Assembly: GCA_002338515.1 (NCBI GenBank)
Contig: DDIL01000158.1
Location: 1 to 23,925, forward strand
Direction of reading: 5' to 3'
DNA length: 23,925 nucleotides
Source of the DNA: Glaciecola sp. UBA1851
GTDB taxonomy: Bacteria > Pseudomonadota > Gammaproteobacteria > Enterobacterales > Alteromonadaceae
Part shown: in pieces, positions 1 to 8,250 of the stretch
How the letters are laid out: every line of letters begins with the position of its first letter
Position numbering within the stretch: the stretch's first letter is position 1
Program-made: the position numbers and the translations under genes
The notes under the pieces: generated by a model
What the model saw: only the letters and a program-made list of their open reading frames with translations
Databases searched by the model: none
What the model was told of the DNA's origin: nothing

Positions 1-523
1 AGCTATAGGCCGAACCGCCTTCCCATAATGCTAATAGTTCATCATCCCAAACCTGCAATGCTGTATTTGCTGTATTTCCCGTATCATTGTTTCTAACTGG
101 CCGGCCATTTTCAATAACAGTTCCCGCACCTGTATATAAAAATTGTTGTGCTTTTTCTTCCTCAATATATTTGCGTGTGTGCACAAATTGCGCTGAGTGT
201 TGAATGCCATTATTGTCTATTTTGAATTTTTGAATCATGCCATCACCGTCAAACCAATGATGGTACCTTACACCAGCCCGTTCCATTTTTGCGGGCCCAT
301 TTCTAAAATAATTACCCGTTAATTCAGCTGGAATAGTACCGGATATGTCCATGTCTAAATTAGCTAAACTATCCTGCACCACTGACTCCCAACCTTGCGA
401 ATAATCTAAATTATCGTAGGCGTTTGCTGCACTGCCAAATACCGCTAGTGAAGATGCTTTGGTTGCGACGGTCAAAGTAGCCGCACTTGCTAATGTATTT
501 TTTATAAAGTCACGACGTTGCAT
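1..523 (-). CDS. Carotenoid oxygenase family protein, Tat-exported (3' part beyond window)
   Basis: The N-terminal 174 codons are visible and the gene runs off the left edge. The start at 523 follows a good ribosome binding site (AGAGGA). The protein opens with MQRRDFIKNTLASAATLTVA, a twin-arginine type signal, so export to the periplasm in folded form is likely. After it come motifs typical of the RPE65/lignostilbene dioxygenase/carotenoid cleavage family: GNYFRNGP, HHWFDGDGM and LLALWEGGSAY. These enzymes use a non-haem iron held by four histidines to cleave polyene or stilbene double bonds; most of those histidines lie outside the window, so activity and substrate cannot be judged. The DUF2141 gene lies 58 bp upstream on the same strand and may be co-transcribed. 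Confidence 0.88.
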   Translation of the reverse strand, partial: MQRRDFIKNTLASAATLTVATKASSLAVFGSAANAYDNLDYSQGWESVVQDSLANLDMDISGTIPAELTGNYFRNGPAKMERAGVRYHHWFDGDGMIQKFKIDNNGIQHSAQFVHTRKYIEEEKAQQFLYTGAGTVIENGRPVRNNDTGNTANTALQVWDDELLALWEGGSAYS

Positions 524-581
524 GGAATTATCCTCTACAGTTAAATTAACTATTTGCTATGTGTAGACAACATTTGATTGA

Positions 582-1004
582 CTATCTGACTATGATTGAA
601 ATTGATGTATCTTTAACAATGTTAAATACAGCCTCTTCAAACTCAGGCTCGCCAAAACGCCCTACATTGTTACTAAAGCCGTATCCTTCTTGTGGAATAC
701 CGAGCATGTTCATATCAAGCTTTCTATTACCATTCGTATCGTGAAATAACTTAATTGCATAGTTACCTTCTGGTAAGTTCTCAAAACTATAAGCTGCTTG
801 CTCTGAGCTAACTGGGATGCTGACAAATCTAGTTGGTTGGCCGTTATTCGAATATGCCTGTGCGGAATCATAAAGCACCACCATTAGTTCACCTTTATGT
901 TCTGCAATATTTGTAAATTCAACTTTTAGGCTAGCTGCATTCGTTACTGTTGACGCAACAACCAAAGTTAGGGTCGCTATAACTGTATTAATAATGTTTT
1001 TCAT
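582..1004 (-). CDS. DUF2141 family secreted protein
   Basis: A 140-residue protein with a Sec signal peptide (about residues 1-23, cleavage after TNA). The mature part matches the DUF2141 pattern: LKVEFTNIAEHKGELMVVLY near the start, the central LPEGNYAIKLFHDTNGNRKL, and MLGIPQEGYGFSNN. This is an Ig-like beta-sandwich family of unknown function in the periplasm or on the surface. The ribosome binding site AAAGGAT precedes the ATG. It is followed after 58 bp by the Tat-exported carotenoid oxygenase on the same strand, so the two may form one unit. The family assignment is confident; the role is unknown. Confidence 0.85.
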   Translation of the reverse strand: MKNIINTVIATLTLVVASTVTNAASLKVEFTNIAEHKGELMVVLYDSAQAYSNNGQPTRFVSIPVSSEQAAYSFENLPEGNYAIKLFHDTNGNRKLDMNMLGIPQEGYGFSNNVGRFGEPEFEEAVFNIVKDTSISIIVR

Positions 1005-1261
1005 TTTTTTATCCTTTAAGTAATTGACGAGTTAAGAATATGTTTTTTCTGAATTGAAAACATGTGCTAAAGGTTTGAATATTTTTTGTGACTTTTGGCC
1101 TATACAAATAGAAGTTCGGAATAGCTAATACTTAAATATTTAGTTAGAAAATGAGATAGCTAGTTTGTACAAAATTACCCATACCATTATTCTCGACATT
1201 CCTTCATAATTGCGCCACAAACAAATTTCTATTAAAAAATGAATAACAAACAGAGAATGTC

Positions 1262-1747
1262 ATGATTAGAATTGGACATGGTTATGATGTGCACAAATTT
1301 GGAGGAAAAGGACCCATTGTATTATGTGGTGAATCCATTCCTTATGACAAAGGTTTAATTGCACATTCCGATGGAGACGTAGCTATTCATGCGTTATGCG
1401 ATGCGCTGCTGGGTGCATTAGCAATGGGTGATATTGGCAAACACTTCCCTGATACTAGTACGCAATTTGAAAATATAGATTCGATGATATTACTTGAGAA
1501 GGTATATAACTTAGTAACTGAAAACGGCTATCAACTTAACAATGCAGATTTAACCATTGCGGCTCAAGCGCCAAAACTCGCCCCTCATATTGTTAATATG
1601 CAAACCAACATCAGTATCAAGCTAGGTGTGAATATCAATCAAATTAGCGTGAAAGCAACCACCACTGAAGGACTGGGTTTTGTTGGCAGAAAGGAAGGAA
1701 TAGAGGCACATGCCGTTGTGATTGTTCAACCTTTGCAAGGACTATAA
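1262..1747 (+). CDS. ispF: 2-C-methyl-D-erythritol 2,4-cyclodiphosphate synthase
   Basis: Full length at 161 residues. IspF converts CDP-methylerythritol 2-phosphate to the 2,4-cyclodiphosphate, the fifth step of the MEP isoprenoid pathway, as a cytoplasmic trimer. The N-terminus MIRIGHGYDVHKF carries metal ligands Asp9 and His11, and the third ligand His43 is in DGDVAIHALCDALLGA. The C-terminal KATTTEGLGFVGRKEGIEAHA is the usual CDP/interface segment. The gene opens the core run: its stop shares one base with the truD start (TAATG). In many relatives ispD stands directly upstream. Here the upstream neighbour is a divergent DUF2141 gene, so ispD must be elsewhere. The ribosome binding site is weak (AGAGAA). 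Confidence 0.97.
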   Translation: MIRIGHGYDVHKFGGKGPIVLCGESIPYDKGLIAHSDGDVAIHALCDALLGALAMGDIGKHFPDTSTQFENIDSMILLEKVYNLVTENGYQLNNADLTIAAQAPKLAPHIVNMQTNISIKLGVNINQISVKATTTEGLGFVGRKEGIEAHAVVIVQPLQGL

Positions 1748-2823
1748 TGATAGAATTGACGCAAAGCCAGTGGTTATACCTTAACGGTCCACCTCTAATA
1801 AACGGACAAATAAAAGTTCAGTTAGAAGACTTTAAGGTAGATGAACAGCTAAGTTTTGAACCGAGCGGACAGGGTGAGCACACCTTGCTAAAAATACAAA
1901 AAACAGGTCTAAATACGGCTTATGTTGGAGAAAAACTTGCGGCCCATGCAAATCTTCCTTTGAAGGCTATCAGTTATGCTGGTCGAAAAGACAAGTATGC
2001 TAAAACCACTCAATGGTTTGGCGTTTATTATGGCCATAAAGCAAACCAACCAAAAGCAGACTGGTCGTCATTCACACTAGAAGGCACCGAAATAGTTGAG
2101 CAAGTCCAAAATGATAAGAAACTTAAAGTAGGCGCTATTTCTCAAAATTTGTTTGAAATTATCATTCGTTGCAATGAATCAATATCAACTGAACAAGAAA
2201 CCCTGATAAAAGAACGCGTTGAAAAAATTAAACTCAATGGTGTACCTAACTATTATGGTAATCAGCGGTTTGGAGAGCTTATTAAACCAGATGGCACGAA
2301 ACATGTAGGTGGTAACCTGGCCATGGCCGAAAGATTGCTGAACGGAGAAGAAATTCGCAATCGTAATAAACGTTCCATGGCAATTTCAGCCCTAAGAAGC
2401 TGGTTGTTTAACCAACTAATAAGTGACCGATTACAAAAGTATGGCTCAAAACAATGGCTGAGAGGCGATGCGATTGAATTATCTGGCAGCAATAGCTTTT
2501 TTATTTTTGACGATGATAATGAACGGTCGAAATTAGAAAAAAGATTGGCTAGTCAAGACGTCATGCTAACTGCACCGCTTTGGGGTAAGGGTGACTTGCA
2601 AAGCCAAGCAGATGCACGAAAATTTGAAGAGAGTCAGGTCAAAAACTATGAAGAAGTTTGCCAAACTTTAGAAAGGTTAGATATATCTCAACAGAGGCGA
2701 TCATTATTACTTCACCCTCAACACTTTGGTTATAAAGTCATAGATAATAATATAATATTAAATTTCGGCCTACCATCAGGTTGTTTTGCTACCAGTGTTA
2801 TTCGAGAATTAGTTAACACATAA
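1747..2823 (+). CDS. truD: tRNA pseudouridine(13) synthase TruD
   Basis: A 358-residue protein matching TruD, which isomerises U13 of tRNA-Glu to pseudouridine. The catalytic segment SYAGRKDKYAKTTQWF holds the nucleophile Asp82. NYYGNQRFG (around residues 168-176) and the C-terminal FGLPSGCFATSVIRELVN are also family signatures. The middle part (about 190-320) corresponds to the TRUD insertion domain. AAGGA lies 6 bases before the ATG, and the start overlaps the ispF stop by one base, showing translational coupling. Length and order are those expected in gammaproteobacteria. Confidence 0.97.
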   Translation: MIELTQSQWLYLNGPPLINGQIKVQLEDFKVDEQLSFEPSGQGEHTLLKIQKTGLNTAYVGEKLAAHANLPLKAISYAGRKDKYAKTTQWFGVYYGHKANQPKADWSSFTLEGTEIVEQVQNDKKLKVGAISQNLFEIIIRCNESISTEQETLIKERVEKIKLNGVPNYYGNQRFGELIKPDGTKHVGGNLAMAERLLNGEEIRNRNKRSMAISALRSWLFNQLISDRLQKYGSKQWLRGDAIELSGSNSFFIFDDDNERSKLEKRLASQDVMLTAPLWGKGDLQSQADARKFEESQVKNYEEVCQTLERLDISQQRRSLLLHPQHFGYKVIDNNIILNFGLPSGCFATSVIRELVNT

Positions 2824-2854
2824 ATAATTAATAACAAGGAAATGAAAAACATCA

Positions 2855-3622
2855 ATGCGCATTTTACTTAGCAATGACGATGGAGTCTTAGCCGAAGGGC
2901 TTGAAGTCATGCACCAATATTTAAGCGAACATCATGAAGTAACGGTTATCGCGCCAGATAGAAATTGTAGCGGAATGAGCAGCGCTCTTTCATTGCAAAG
3001 CCCGTTAAGGCTTCAAAAAACATCTAATGGTTTTTATTCTGTCAATGGCACACCATCTGATTGCGTGCAGTTAGGAGTAAATAGCGGTCAATTTGAAGAA
3101 CCAGAGTTGGTTGTATCTGGTATTAATCATGGCCCTAATTTAGGTGATGATGTGATTTACTCAGGTACCGTTGCGGCAGCATTAGAGGGTAGACATTTAG
3201 GGCATCCCGCTATTGCTGTTTCACTATGTTCAAACAAACATAGTGAAAACACAGAGTATTTTGAAACGGCAGCTAAGTTAACGTGCAATATCGTTAAACA
3301 TTTAAAAGAGCATCCATTGGGTATGAATGAAATACTGAATATAAATGTTCCTAATTTACCAATAGAAAAAATAAAAGGTATGGTAGCAACAAGATGCGGA
3401 AAACGACATCGAGCTGAAACCATGATCAAATCATCTGATCCGTTTGGCAAATCAATATTTTGGTATGGCAAGTTAGGTAAAGAGCAAGATGCCGGCGAAG
3501 GAACTGATTTCGATGCGATATCCAAACAGACATGTTCTATTACGCCACTATCTACCGATATGACTGTACATAACCGATTAGCATCGACTAAAAACTGGCT
3601 GGAAAACAATAATGATAAATAG
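2855..3622 (+). CDS. surE: 5'/3'-nucleotidase SurE
   Basis: A 255-residue SurE, a metal-dependent survival phosphatase that hydrolyses nucleoside 5'- and 3'-monophosphates in the cytoplasm. Visible metal/phosphate ligands are Asp8-Asp9 in LLSNDDG, Ser39 in DRNCSGMSSALS and Asn90 in VSGINHGPN; YSGTVAAALEG follows as expected. The only clear purine-rich site (AAGGAA) is about 14 bases from the ATG, longer than ideal, but no better in-frame start exists. It overlaps pcm by 11 bases, the classical surE-pcm stress-survival pair upstream of nlpD-rpoS. Confidence 0.97.
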   Translation: MRILLSNDDGVLAEGLEVMHQYLSEHHEVTVIAPDRNCSGMSSALSLQSPLRLQKTSNGFYSVNGTPSDCVQLGVNSGQFEEPELVVSGINHGPNLGDDVIYSGTVAAALEGRHLGHPAIAVSLCSNKHSENTEYFETAAKLTCNIVKHLKEHPLGMNEILNINVPNLPIEKIKGMVATRCGKRHRAETMIKSSDPFGKSIFWYGKLGKEQDAGEGTDFDAISKQTCSITPLSTDMTVHNRLASTKNWLENNNDK

Positions 3623-4247
3623 GAAAAGCCAAGCGTTAGCGTCTGTCTTAAATAATGAAGGCATAACTAACGAAAAAGTACTGCATACCATCGCTAGTAT
3701 TCCACGGCAACTCTTTTTGCCTGCGGCTTTAGCTCACAAAGCTTATGAGAATACAGCGCTCCCTATAGGACAAGGGCAAACTATTTCACAACCCTACACA
3801 GTGGCAAAAATGACAGAGTTACTGTTAGACAAAGTAGATTCAAACGCTTCAGTATTAGAAATTGGGACAGGGTCTGGCTACCAAACAGCAGTACTTGCAA
3901 ACATTTTTTCTAAAGTTTTTAGTGTTGAAAGAATTAAATCACTGCAGTTTCAAGCGAAGCGTCGATTAAATCAGTTAGATCTTCATAATGTTAAAATGAA
4001 ACATGGTGATGGTTGGCAAGGCTGGTCGAGTAAAGCGCCCTTTGATGCCATTATAGTTACTGCAGCAGCAAGCGAAGTGCCGAATGCTCTGTTAGAGCAA
4101 TTGAATATTAATGGCCGCCTAGTAATTCCCGTTGGTAGCCGTTCACAAGAATTGAAATGTATAGATAAACATGACAACGACGATTTTCTTAACAATACGG
4201 TAGAAAGTGTAAATTTTGTTCCATTAGTTGCTGGAGAAGTAATATGA
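3612..4247 (+). CDS. pcm: Protein-L-isoaspartate O-methyltransferase
   Basis: A 211-residue enzyme that uses S-adenosylmethionine to methylate isoaspartyl residues and so starts repair of aged proteins. The signature IGQGQTISQPYTVAKMTELL lies around residues 52-71, and the SAM-binding motif I, LEIGTGSGYQ, at 82-91. GDGWQGWSSKAPFDAIIV contains the later SAM motifs. The start lies inside the end of surE. Its stop TGA overlaps the ATG of the next gene (ATGA), so translation of the whole block is coupled. Confidence 0.97.
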   Translation: MINRKSQALASVLNNEGITNEKVLHTIASIPRQLFLPAALAHKAYENTALPIGQGQTISQPYTVAKMTELLLDKVDSNASVLEIGTGSGYQTAVLANIFSKVFSVERIKSLQFQAKRRLNQLDLHNVKMKHGDGWQGWSSKAPFDAIIVTAAASEVPNALLEQLNINGRLVIPVGSRSQELKCIDKHDNDDFLNNTVESVNFVPLVAGEVI

Positions 4248-4822
4248 AACTTTTTACGTCCCTGTATGACGCATGCTTAAAGTGGTCAAAACATCCTCAT
4301 GCAGAACGATATTTAGCAGGTTTGAGCTGTGCTGAAAGCACTTTCTTTCCAATACCTCCTGATGTCATGCTTGCACCTATGGTGTTAGGGCAATTGGATA
4401 AAGCATGGCGGTTTGCTTGGATCACAACAATTGCCTCAGTCGTTGGCGGAATTCTTGGTTATATTTTAGGTTTTTATGCATTCGAATCTTTTATTGAACC
4501 CTTAATTACGCAATGGGGATATGGAGAAAAACTAGCGACTGCTGAACGATGGTTTTCAGAATACGGCGTTTGGGTAGTATTTATTGCTGGCTTTTCTCCC
4601 ATTCCGTACAAAATTTTTACTATCAGTGCGGGGGCATTATCAATGGCATTCTTTCCTTTTGTTATCGCCTCCGCTATTGGCAGAGGCGCACGCTTCTTTC
4701 TAGTTGCGGCGTTTATGAAGTATGGCGGCCCCCCCATGGAAGCCAAGTTAAAAAGCTATATTGAATTTATAGGCTGGGGTGTAGTGATAGCCGGTTTAAT
4801 AGCCTATTTAATAATGAGGTGA
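4244..4822 (+). CDS. YqaA family inner-membrane protein (DedA/VTT-like)
   Basis: A 192-residue polytopic membrane protein of the YqaA branch of the SNARE-associated/VTT (DedA-like) superfamily. Supporting segments are GLSCAESTFFPIPPDVMLAPM (around 26-46), the glycine-rich helix VVGGILGYILGFYAFE, and the reentrant-loop type motif FIAGFSPIPYKIFTISAGAL around residue 115, followed by GRGARFF. DedA proteins are linked to lipid carrier recycling and envelope homeostasis, but the YqaA branch has no firm biochemical role. GGAG lies 7 bases before the ATG, and the gene overlaps pcm by 4 bases. A YqaA gene between pcm and nlpD is common in marine gammaproteobacteria. Confidence 0.9.
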   Translation: MKLFTSLYDACLKWSKHPHAERYLAGLSCAESTFFPIPPDVMLAPMVLGQLDKAWRFAWITTIASVVGGILGYILGFYAFESFIEPLITQWGYGEKLATAERWFSEYGVWVVFIAGFSPIPYKIFTISAGALSMAFFPFVIASAIGRGARFFLVAAFMKYGGPPMEAKLKSYIEFIGWGVVIAGLIAYLIMR

Positions 4823-4830
4823 CGATAACA

Positions 4831-5655
4831 GTGGGCATTAAATTGAAAGTTTGCTTATTTGCTTTGAGCTTTATCTTGTTGAGCGCTTGCAACAGTAGAT
4901 TTGAACCCGCACCAGTAGAGACGTTATCCACAAAGTTAGCATCCAAGCAAAACCTTACTGAAATTACCTCTGATGAATATAAGGTAGAACCTGGCGATAC
5001 GCTCTTTGCCATTGCTTTTTATAGCGGAAATGATTATCGAGAAATAGCAAAACTTAATAACATAAACGCACCATACAATATAAATGTTGGCCAAACAATA
5101 CTTTTGACTAAAAAAGATGCAAACAATAATAGTAGTCAAAACATTGATCTAGGGCAAGTTGAGCAAAAAATAGACAATACTACTATTGACCCAACCAATA
5201 AGCAGGCGTATGGTGAGCATAAGTCAAAAATTCATCGAAAAAATCAAACCAATGAATCCAAAAGCTCGATAAAACCTTATAAAAGGTTGAGTTGGGATTG
5301 GCCTGCAAAAGGAAGAGGTACAATTGCTACCGTAGGTAGTGATGGTACAACCAGAGGTTTAGATATTAAGGGTACTTTAGGTACTTCTATAAAAGCAGCT
5401 GCTGATGGCAAGGTAGTTTATGCTGGTAACGCTCTTAAAGGGTATGGAAACCTAATTATTGTTAAACATGATAATAATTATTTAAGCGCATATGCACACA
5501 ATCAAACGTTATTAGTTGGTGAGCAAACTTATGTTAAACAGGGACAGCGAATTGCAACAATGGGCAGTACTGGCGCGAGCGAGATCATGTTGCACTTTGA
5601 AATACGCAAAAAGGGCAAATCTGTCGATCCGTTTATCTATTTACCCGAACGATGA
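4831..5655 (+). CDS. nlpD: NlpD-type lipoprotein: LysM plus degenerate M23 (LytM) domain
   Basis: An outer-membrane lipoprotein and likely amidase activator in septal peptidoglycan splitting. I chose GTG 4831 because GAGGTGA (4816-4822) lies 8 bases before it. The longer GTG start at 4819, which overlaps the upstream stop, has no such site and would add four residues. With the chosen start, lipobox LSAC ends at Cys20, LysM covers about 49-93 (YKVEPGDTLFAIA), then comes a polar linker, and the LytM/M23 domain about 171-266. The first zinc histidine position reads TTRGLDIKG and the HxH position reads MLHFE, so two zinc ligands are lost, as in true NlpD/EnvC activators rather than active endopeptidases. 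It sits directly before rpoS, and in relatives the rpoS promoter lies inside nlpD. Confidence 0.94.
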   Translation: MGIKLKVCLFALSFILLSACNSRFEPAPVETLSTKLASKQNLTEITSDEYKVEPGDTLFAIAFYSGNDYREIAKLNNINAPYNINVGQTILLTKKDANNNSSQNIDLGQVEQKIDNTTIDPTNKQAYGEHKSKIHRKNQTNESKSSIKPYKRLSWDWPAKGRGTIATVGSDGTTRGLDIKGTLGTSIKAAADGKVVYAGNALKGYGNLIIVKHDNNYLSAYAHNQTLLVGEQTYVKQGQRIATMGSTGASEIMLHFEIRKKGKSVDPFIYLPER

Positions 5656-5705
5656 ATATTCTTCACCAATATTCTCCAATAGCCTGTTAAGGCAAGGATG
5701 TTATC

Positions 5706-6716
5706 ATGGTCAGTAACCGCTCTGACTCAAAAACAAACGACGATAGTTCAGATGTTTACGAAGTAGATACTATCGACAATGAATTCGACGATGAAATAGA
5801 AAAAGAAATCGCCCTCAGTGATGTCAATTCAGACGAAGACGACTTTAATAAAGCGACAAAAGAACAACCTGCCGCTAAACAACTTGACGCTACTCAAATT
5901 TACTTAAATGAAATTGGCTTCTCTCCTCTTTTGACCGCACAAGAAGAAGTGAAATTTGCGCGAGAGTCTATAGCCGGAGTAAAAGCTAGTCGTGAACGCA
6001 TGATAGTAAGTAATTTACGATTAGTAGTAAAAATAGCACGTCGTTATAATAACAGGGGTTTAGCTCTTCTTGATTTAATTGAAGAAGGAAATTTAGGGCT
6101 TATTCGTGCGGTTGAGAAGTTTGACCCAGAACGTGGTTTTAGATTTTCTACATACGCGACATGGTGGATAAGACAAACTATTGAGCGTGCGCTCATGAAC
6201 CAGACTCGTACAATACGGTTACCAATCCATATCGTTAAAGAGTTAAATTTATATCTGCGAACAGCACGAAAGCTTTCTCAAGAATTAGACCATGAACCAA
6301 CCGCTGAAGACATTGCAGAAGCGACAGGCGAACCGGTTAATAGTGTAAGACGAATGCTGAAGCTTAATGAGCGGATTAGCTCTGTGGATTCTCCTGTTGC
6401 TGGTGATAGTGCAAAAGCGATGCTTGAGATGCTTGCAGACGAAACGAATACAACGCCTGAGACCCAGTTTGAAACGGCAACAATGAAGTCTGATATTGTG
6501 CAGTGGCTAGAAGTATTAAATCCCAAACAACGAGAAGTATTAGCACGTCGCTTTGGTTTACTTGGTTACGAACCTGCAACTTTAGAAGATGTTGGTGTAG
6601 AAATTGGATTAACTAGAGAGCGTGTTCGCCAGATACAAGTTGAAGCATTAAAAAGATTGAAAGAAATATTGAAACATGAAGGTCTTAGTTTAGAGTCGAT
6701 ATTTTCTCAATTTTAA
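5706..6716 (+). CDS. rpoS: RNA polymerase sigma factor RpoS
   Basis: A 336-residue group 2 sigma-70 protein, master regulator of stationary phase and general stress. An acidic, poorly conserved N-terminus (about 1-55) precedes region 1.2 (DATQIYLNEIGFSPLLTAQEE). Region 2 runs from NLRLVVKIARRYNNRGLALL through the recognition helix FSTYATWWIRQTIERAL, then region 3 and region 4.2 (TLEDVGVEIGLTRERVRQIQ) near the C-terminus. AAGGAT lies 7 bases before the ATG. The gene is 50 bp downstream of nlpD and ends before a strong intrinsic terminator, so it closes the core run. Confidence 0.98.
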   Translation: MVSNRSDSKTNDDSSDVYEVDTIDNEFDDEIEKEIALSDVNSDEDDFNKATKEQPAAKQLDATQIYLNEIGFSPLLTAQEEVKFARESIAGVKASRERMIVSNLRLVVKIARRYNNRGLALLDLIEEGNLGLIRAVEKFDPERGFRFSTYATWWIRQTIERALMNQTRTIRLPIHIVKELNLYLRTARKLSQELDHEPTAEDIAEATGEPVNSVRRMLKLNERISSVDSPVAGDSAKAMLEMLADETNTTPETQFETATMKSDIVQWLEVLNPKQREVLARRFGLLGYEPATLEDVGVEIGLTRERVRQIQVEALKRLKEILKHEGLSLESIFSQF

Positions 6717-6820
6717 ACTTTCAGTTACAGTAATTGAAAAGTTAAATTTCGATTTAACAAAATATTAAAACTTGTAGTTTTATGCTGTATGTAAGTTAAG
6801 AGTATTTAAGTTAAAAAATG

Positions 6821-6848
6821 AAAAAGCCGACTGTTATGTCGGCTTTTT
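6821..6848 (+). terminator. Intrinsic terminator after rpoS
   Basis: A perfect 11-bp stem (AAAAAGCCGAC with GTCGGCTTTTT) around a 6-base loop TGTTAT. The last five stem bases are the U tract on the plus strand, and the mirrored A tract would allow weaker activity on the other strand. It lies about 105 bp after the rpoS stop and about 100 bp before the next gene. Confidence 0.88.
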
Positions 6849-6950
6849 GTATATTGAATGACGATATAACAAAGCGACATGGTTTCTCATCGATACAAGT
6901 TATGTAATCGCCAAATCGATTCATGGCAAATAATAAAGCGGTAATTATAA

Positions 6951-7460
6951 ATGAACGGTAAAACTATCTTACGTCTCGTATTATCTGGGGTAATAGCTTT
7001 CATCAGTTATGCGGCATGGGCATATTATGCAAATAGCTTAGTCACTGATGATAAACAAATCTTAGTAAAAGCCGCTTTGGTACAAGGGATTTACAGCGGC
7101 AGTATCACGCTATTTTTTACATTCCTGTTAGAAATATTTTATAAGAAGTTTGGGGCCAAATCTTACTGTTTGGCATTAATTGTGCCTACAATCAATGCAA
7201 CACCGACTAAAAATAAACCTTGCCCAACAAAAGAAGCATTTAAAAATAGCTTGGCTTTATCCGAGAGAAAATGCGGTGGTACTTGTTTGCCAGGTAGCTT
7301 AATCTCACCGTTGCCCGCTTTATTTATACAATCAATACTAGTAATTGCCGTTAATATCGCTTTCAACACACCAAACCTTTTCCTCACAGTGCTTCCATCT
7401 ATTGTTTTTAGTGCTATTTATGGCTATATCTATTCGTTCTCACTTGCAAAAAAAACATGA
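6951..7460 (+). CDS. Uncharacterised multi-pass membrane protein
   Basis: I do not recognise the family. The 169-residue protein has about four hydrophobic segments: near residues 6-26, 42-63, 125-145 and 147-165. The central part is a polar loop with a cysteine-containing stretch (NKPCPTKEAF, then RKCGGTCLPG). The C-terminus KKT is positively charged, and the early VTDDKQ loop is likely outside. It reads convergently with folA, only 10 bases separating the stops. The terminator at 6821-6848 separates it from rpoS, so it probably has its own promoter. Even amino-acid composition and normal length suggest it is a real gene. Confidence 0.75.
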   Translation: MNGKTILRLVLSGVIAFISYAAWAYYANSLVTDDKQILVKAALVQGIYSGSITLFFTFLLEIFYKKFGAKSYCLALIVPTINATPTKNKPCPTKEAFKNSLALSERKCGGTCLPGSLISPLPALFIQSILVIAVNIAFNTPNLFLTVLPSIVFSAIYGYIYSFSLAKKT

Positions 7461-7470
7461 CCGCATATCG

Positions 7471-7968
7471 TTATAGAGTGATTTTAGATAAGGTTATAAA
7501 CTGATAGTTATATGGATTTTTTTCATCGCTATTGAACGACTCTCTCGAAATTTCCTTCCATTTAGCCGATTTTGAATAATCTGGAAACTGGGTGTCTCCA
7601 TCTACTTCTAAATCAATGAAAGTAAGAAATAATGTAGTAGCAAGTGGAAGCATAGTTTCATAAATTTTACCGCCTCCAATTATCATCACTTCATCTGATT
7701 CTACACTTGCGATGCGCAAGGCTTGATCACAACTATTGGCGACTAAAGCATCATTTAGCGTATATGCCTCATTTGCGGTGATAACAATATTTTTACGGCC
7801 TGGTAAGGCTTTACCAATAGACTCATATGTTTTTCTGCCCATAATAATAGGCTTACCTATGGTTACTGCTTTAAAATGCTTTAAATCGGCAGGTAGGTGC
7901 CATGGCATTTTATTATCTTTACCAATTACTCGGTTATTTGCCATAGCGGCAATCATACTAATTTTCAT
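7471..7968 (-). CDS. folA: Dihydrofolate reductase
   Basis: Reduces dihydrofolate to tetrahydrofolate with NADPH, feeding thymidylate and purine synthesis; the target of trimethoprim. I chose ATG 7968, giving 165 residues beginning MKISMIAAMANNRVIGKDN, as in the family. A longer reading from 8004 adds 12 residues (MKLSYPLNLGKI) not seen in the family and lacks a ribosome binding site. Motifs: MPWHLPADLKHFK with the catalytic acid Asp28, PIIMGRKTYESIG, and the NADPH-binding VMIIGGGKIYE. The C-terminal YQFITLSK strand is present. Confidence 0.96.
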   Translation of the reverse strand: MKISMIAAMANNRVIGKDNKMPWHLPADLKHFKAVTIGKPIIMGRKTYESIGKALPGRKNIVITANEAYTLNDALVANSCDQALRIASVESDEVMIIGGGKIYETMLPLATTLFLTFIDLEVDGDTQFPDYSKSAKWKEISRESFNSDEKNPYNYQFITLSKITL

Positions 7969-8250
7969 TATTTTACCTAGGTTTAAGGGGTAAGAGAGTT
8001 TCATGCATTAACACAAATAATTACTAATTCACGTCTAACTATTATGTATCAAAAGATGTGAATGAAGAACGTAAGTTTAAACTACCCCTAAAGTATTTAC
8101 ATTAGCAAACAAAACATTTTAAGTGAATTCAGAACTTACCCTTAGTCAATGCTAACATTCTATATGTCGCAGGGTGATCTGTTCTATAAACCTTAATATA
8201 TTGTCTTTAATCCCTGTCATTTTAGTGTAGCTGCTTTATCTTCAAAGTTA

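Noticed and set aside
1005..1261. Divergent space upstream of ispF with a weak ATGTTTT/AAAACAT repeat (1040-1063)
   Set aside because: The repeat is AT-only apart from one pair and no promoter hexamers with proper spacing were convincing.
3157..3609. A 150-codon open frame on the minus strand
   Set aside because: It is the antisense of surE, whose catalytic motifs are clear; no ribosome site and no protein-like features.
7969..8250. 282-bp space between folA and the kinase gene
   Set aside because: No gene, hairpin terminator or convincing promoter pair could be made out; left unannotated.
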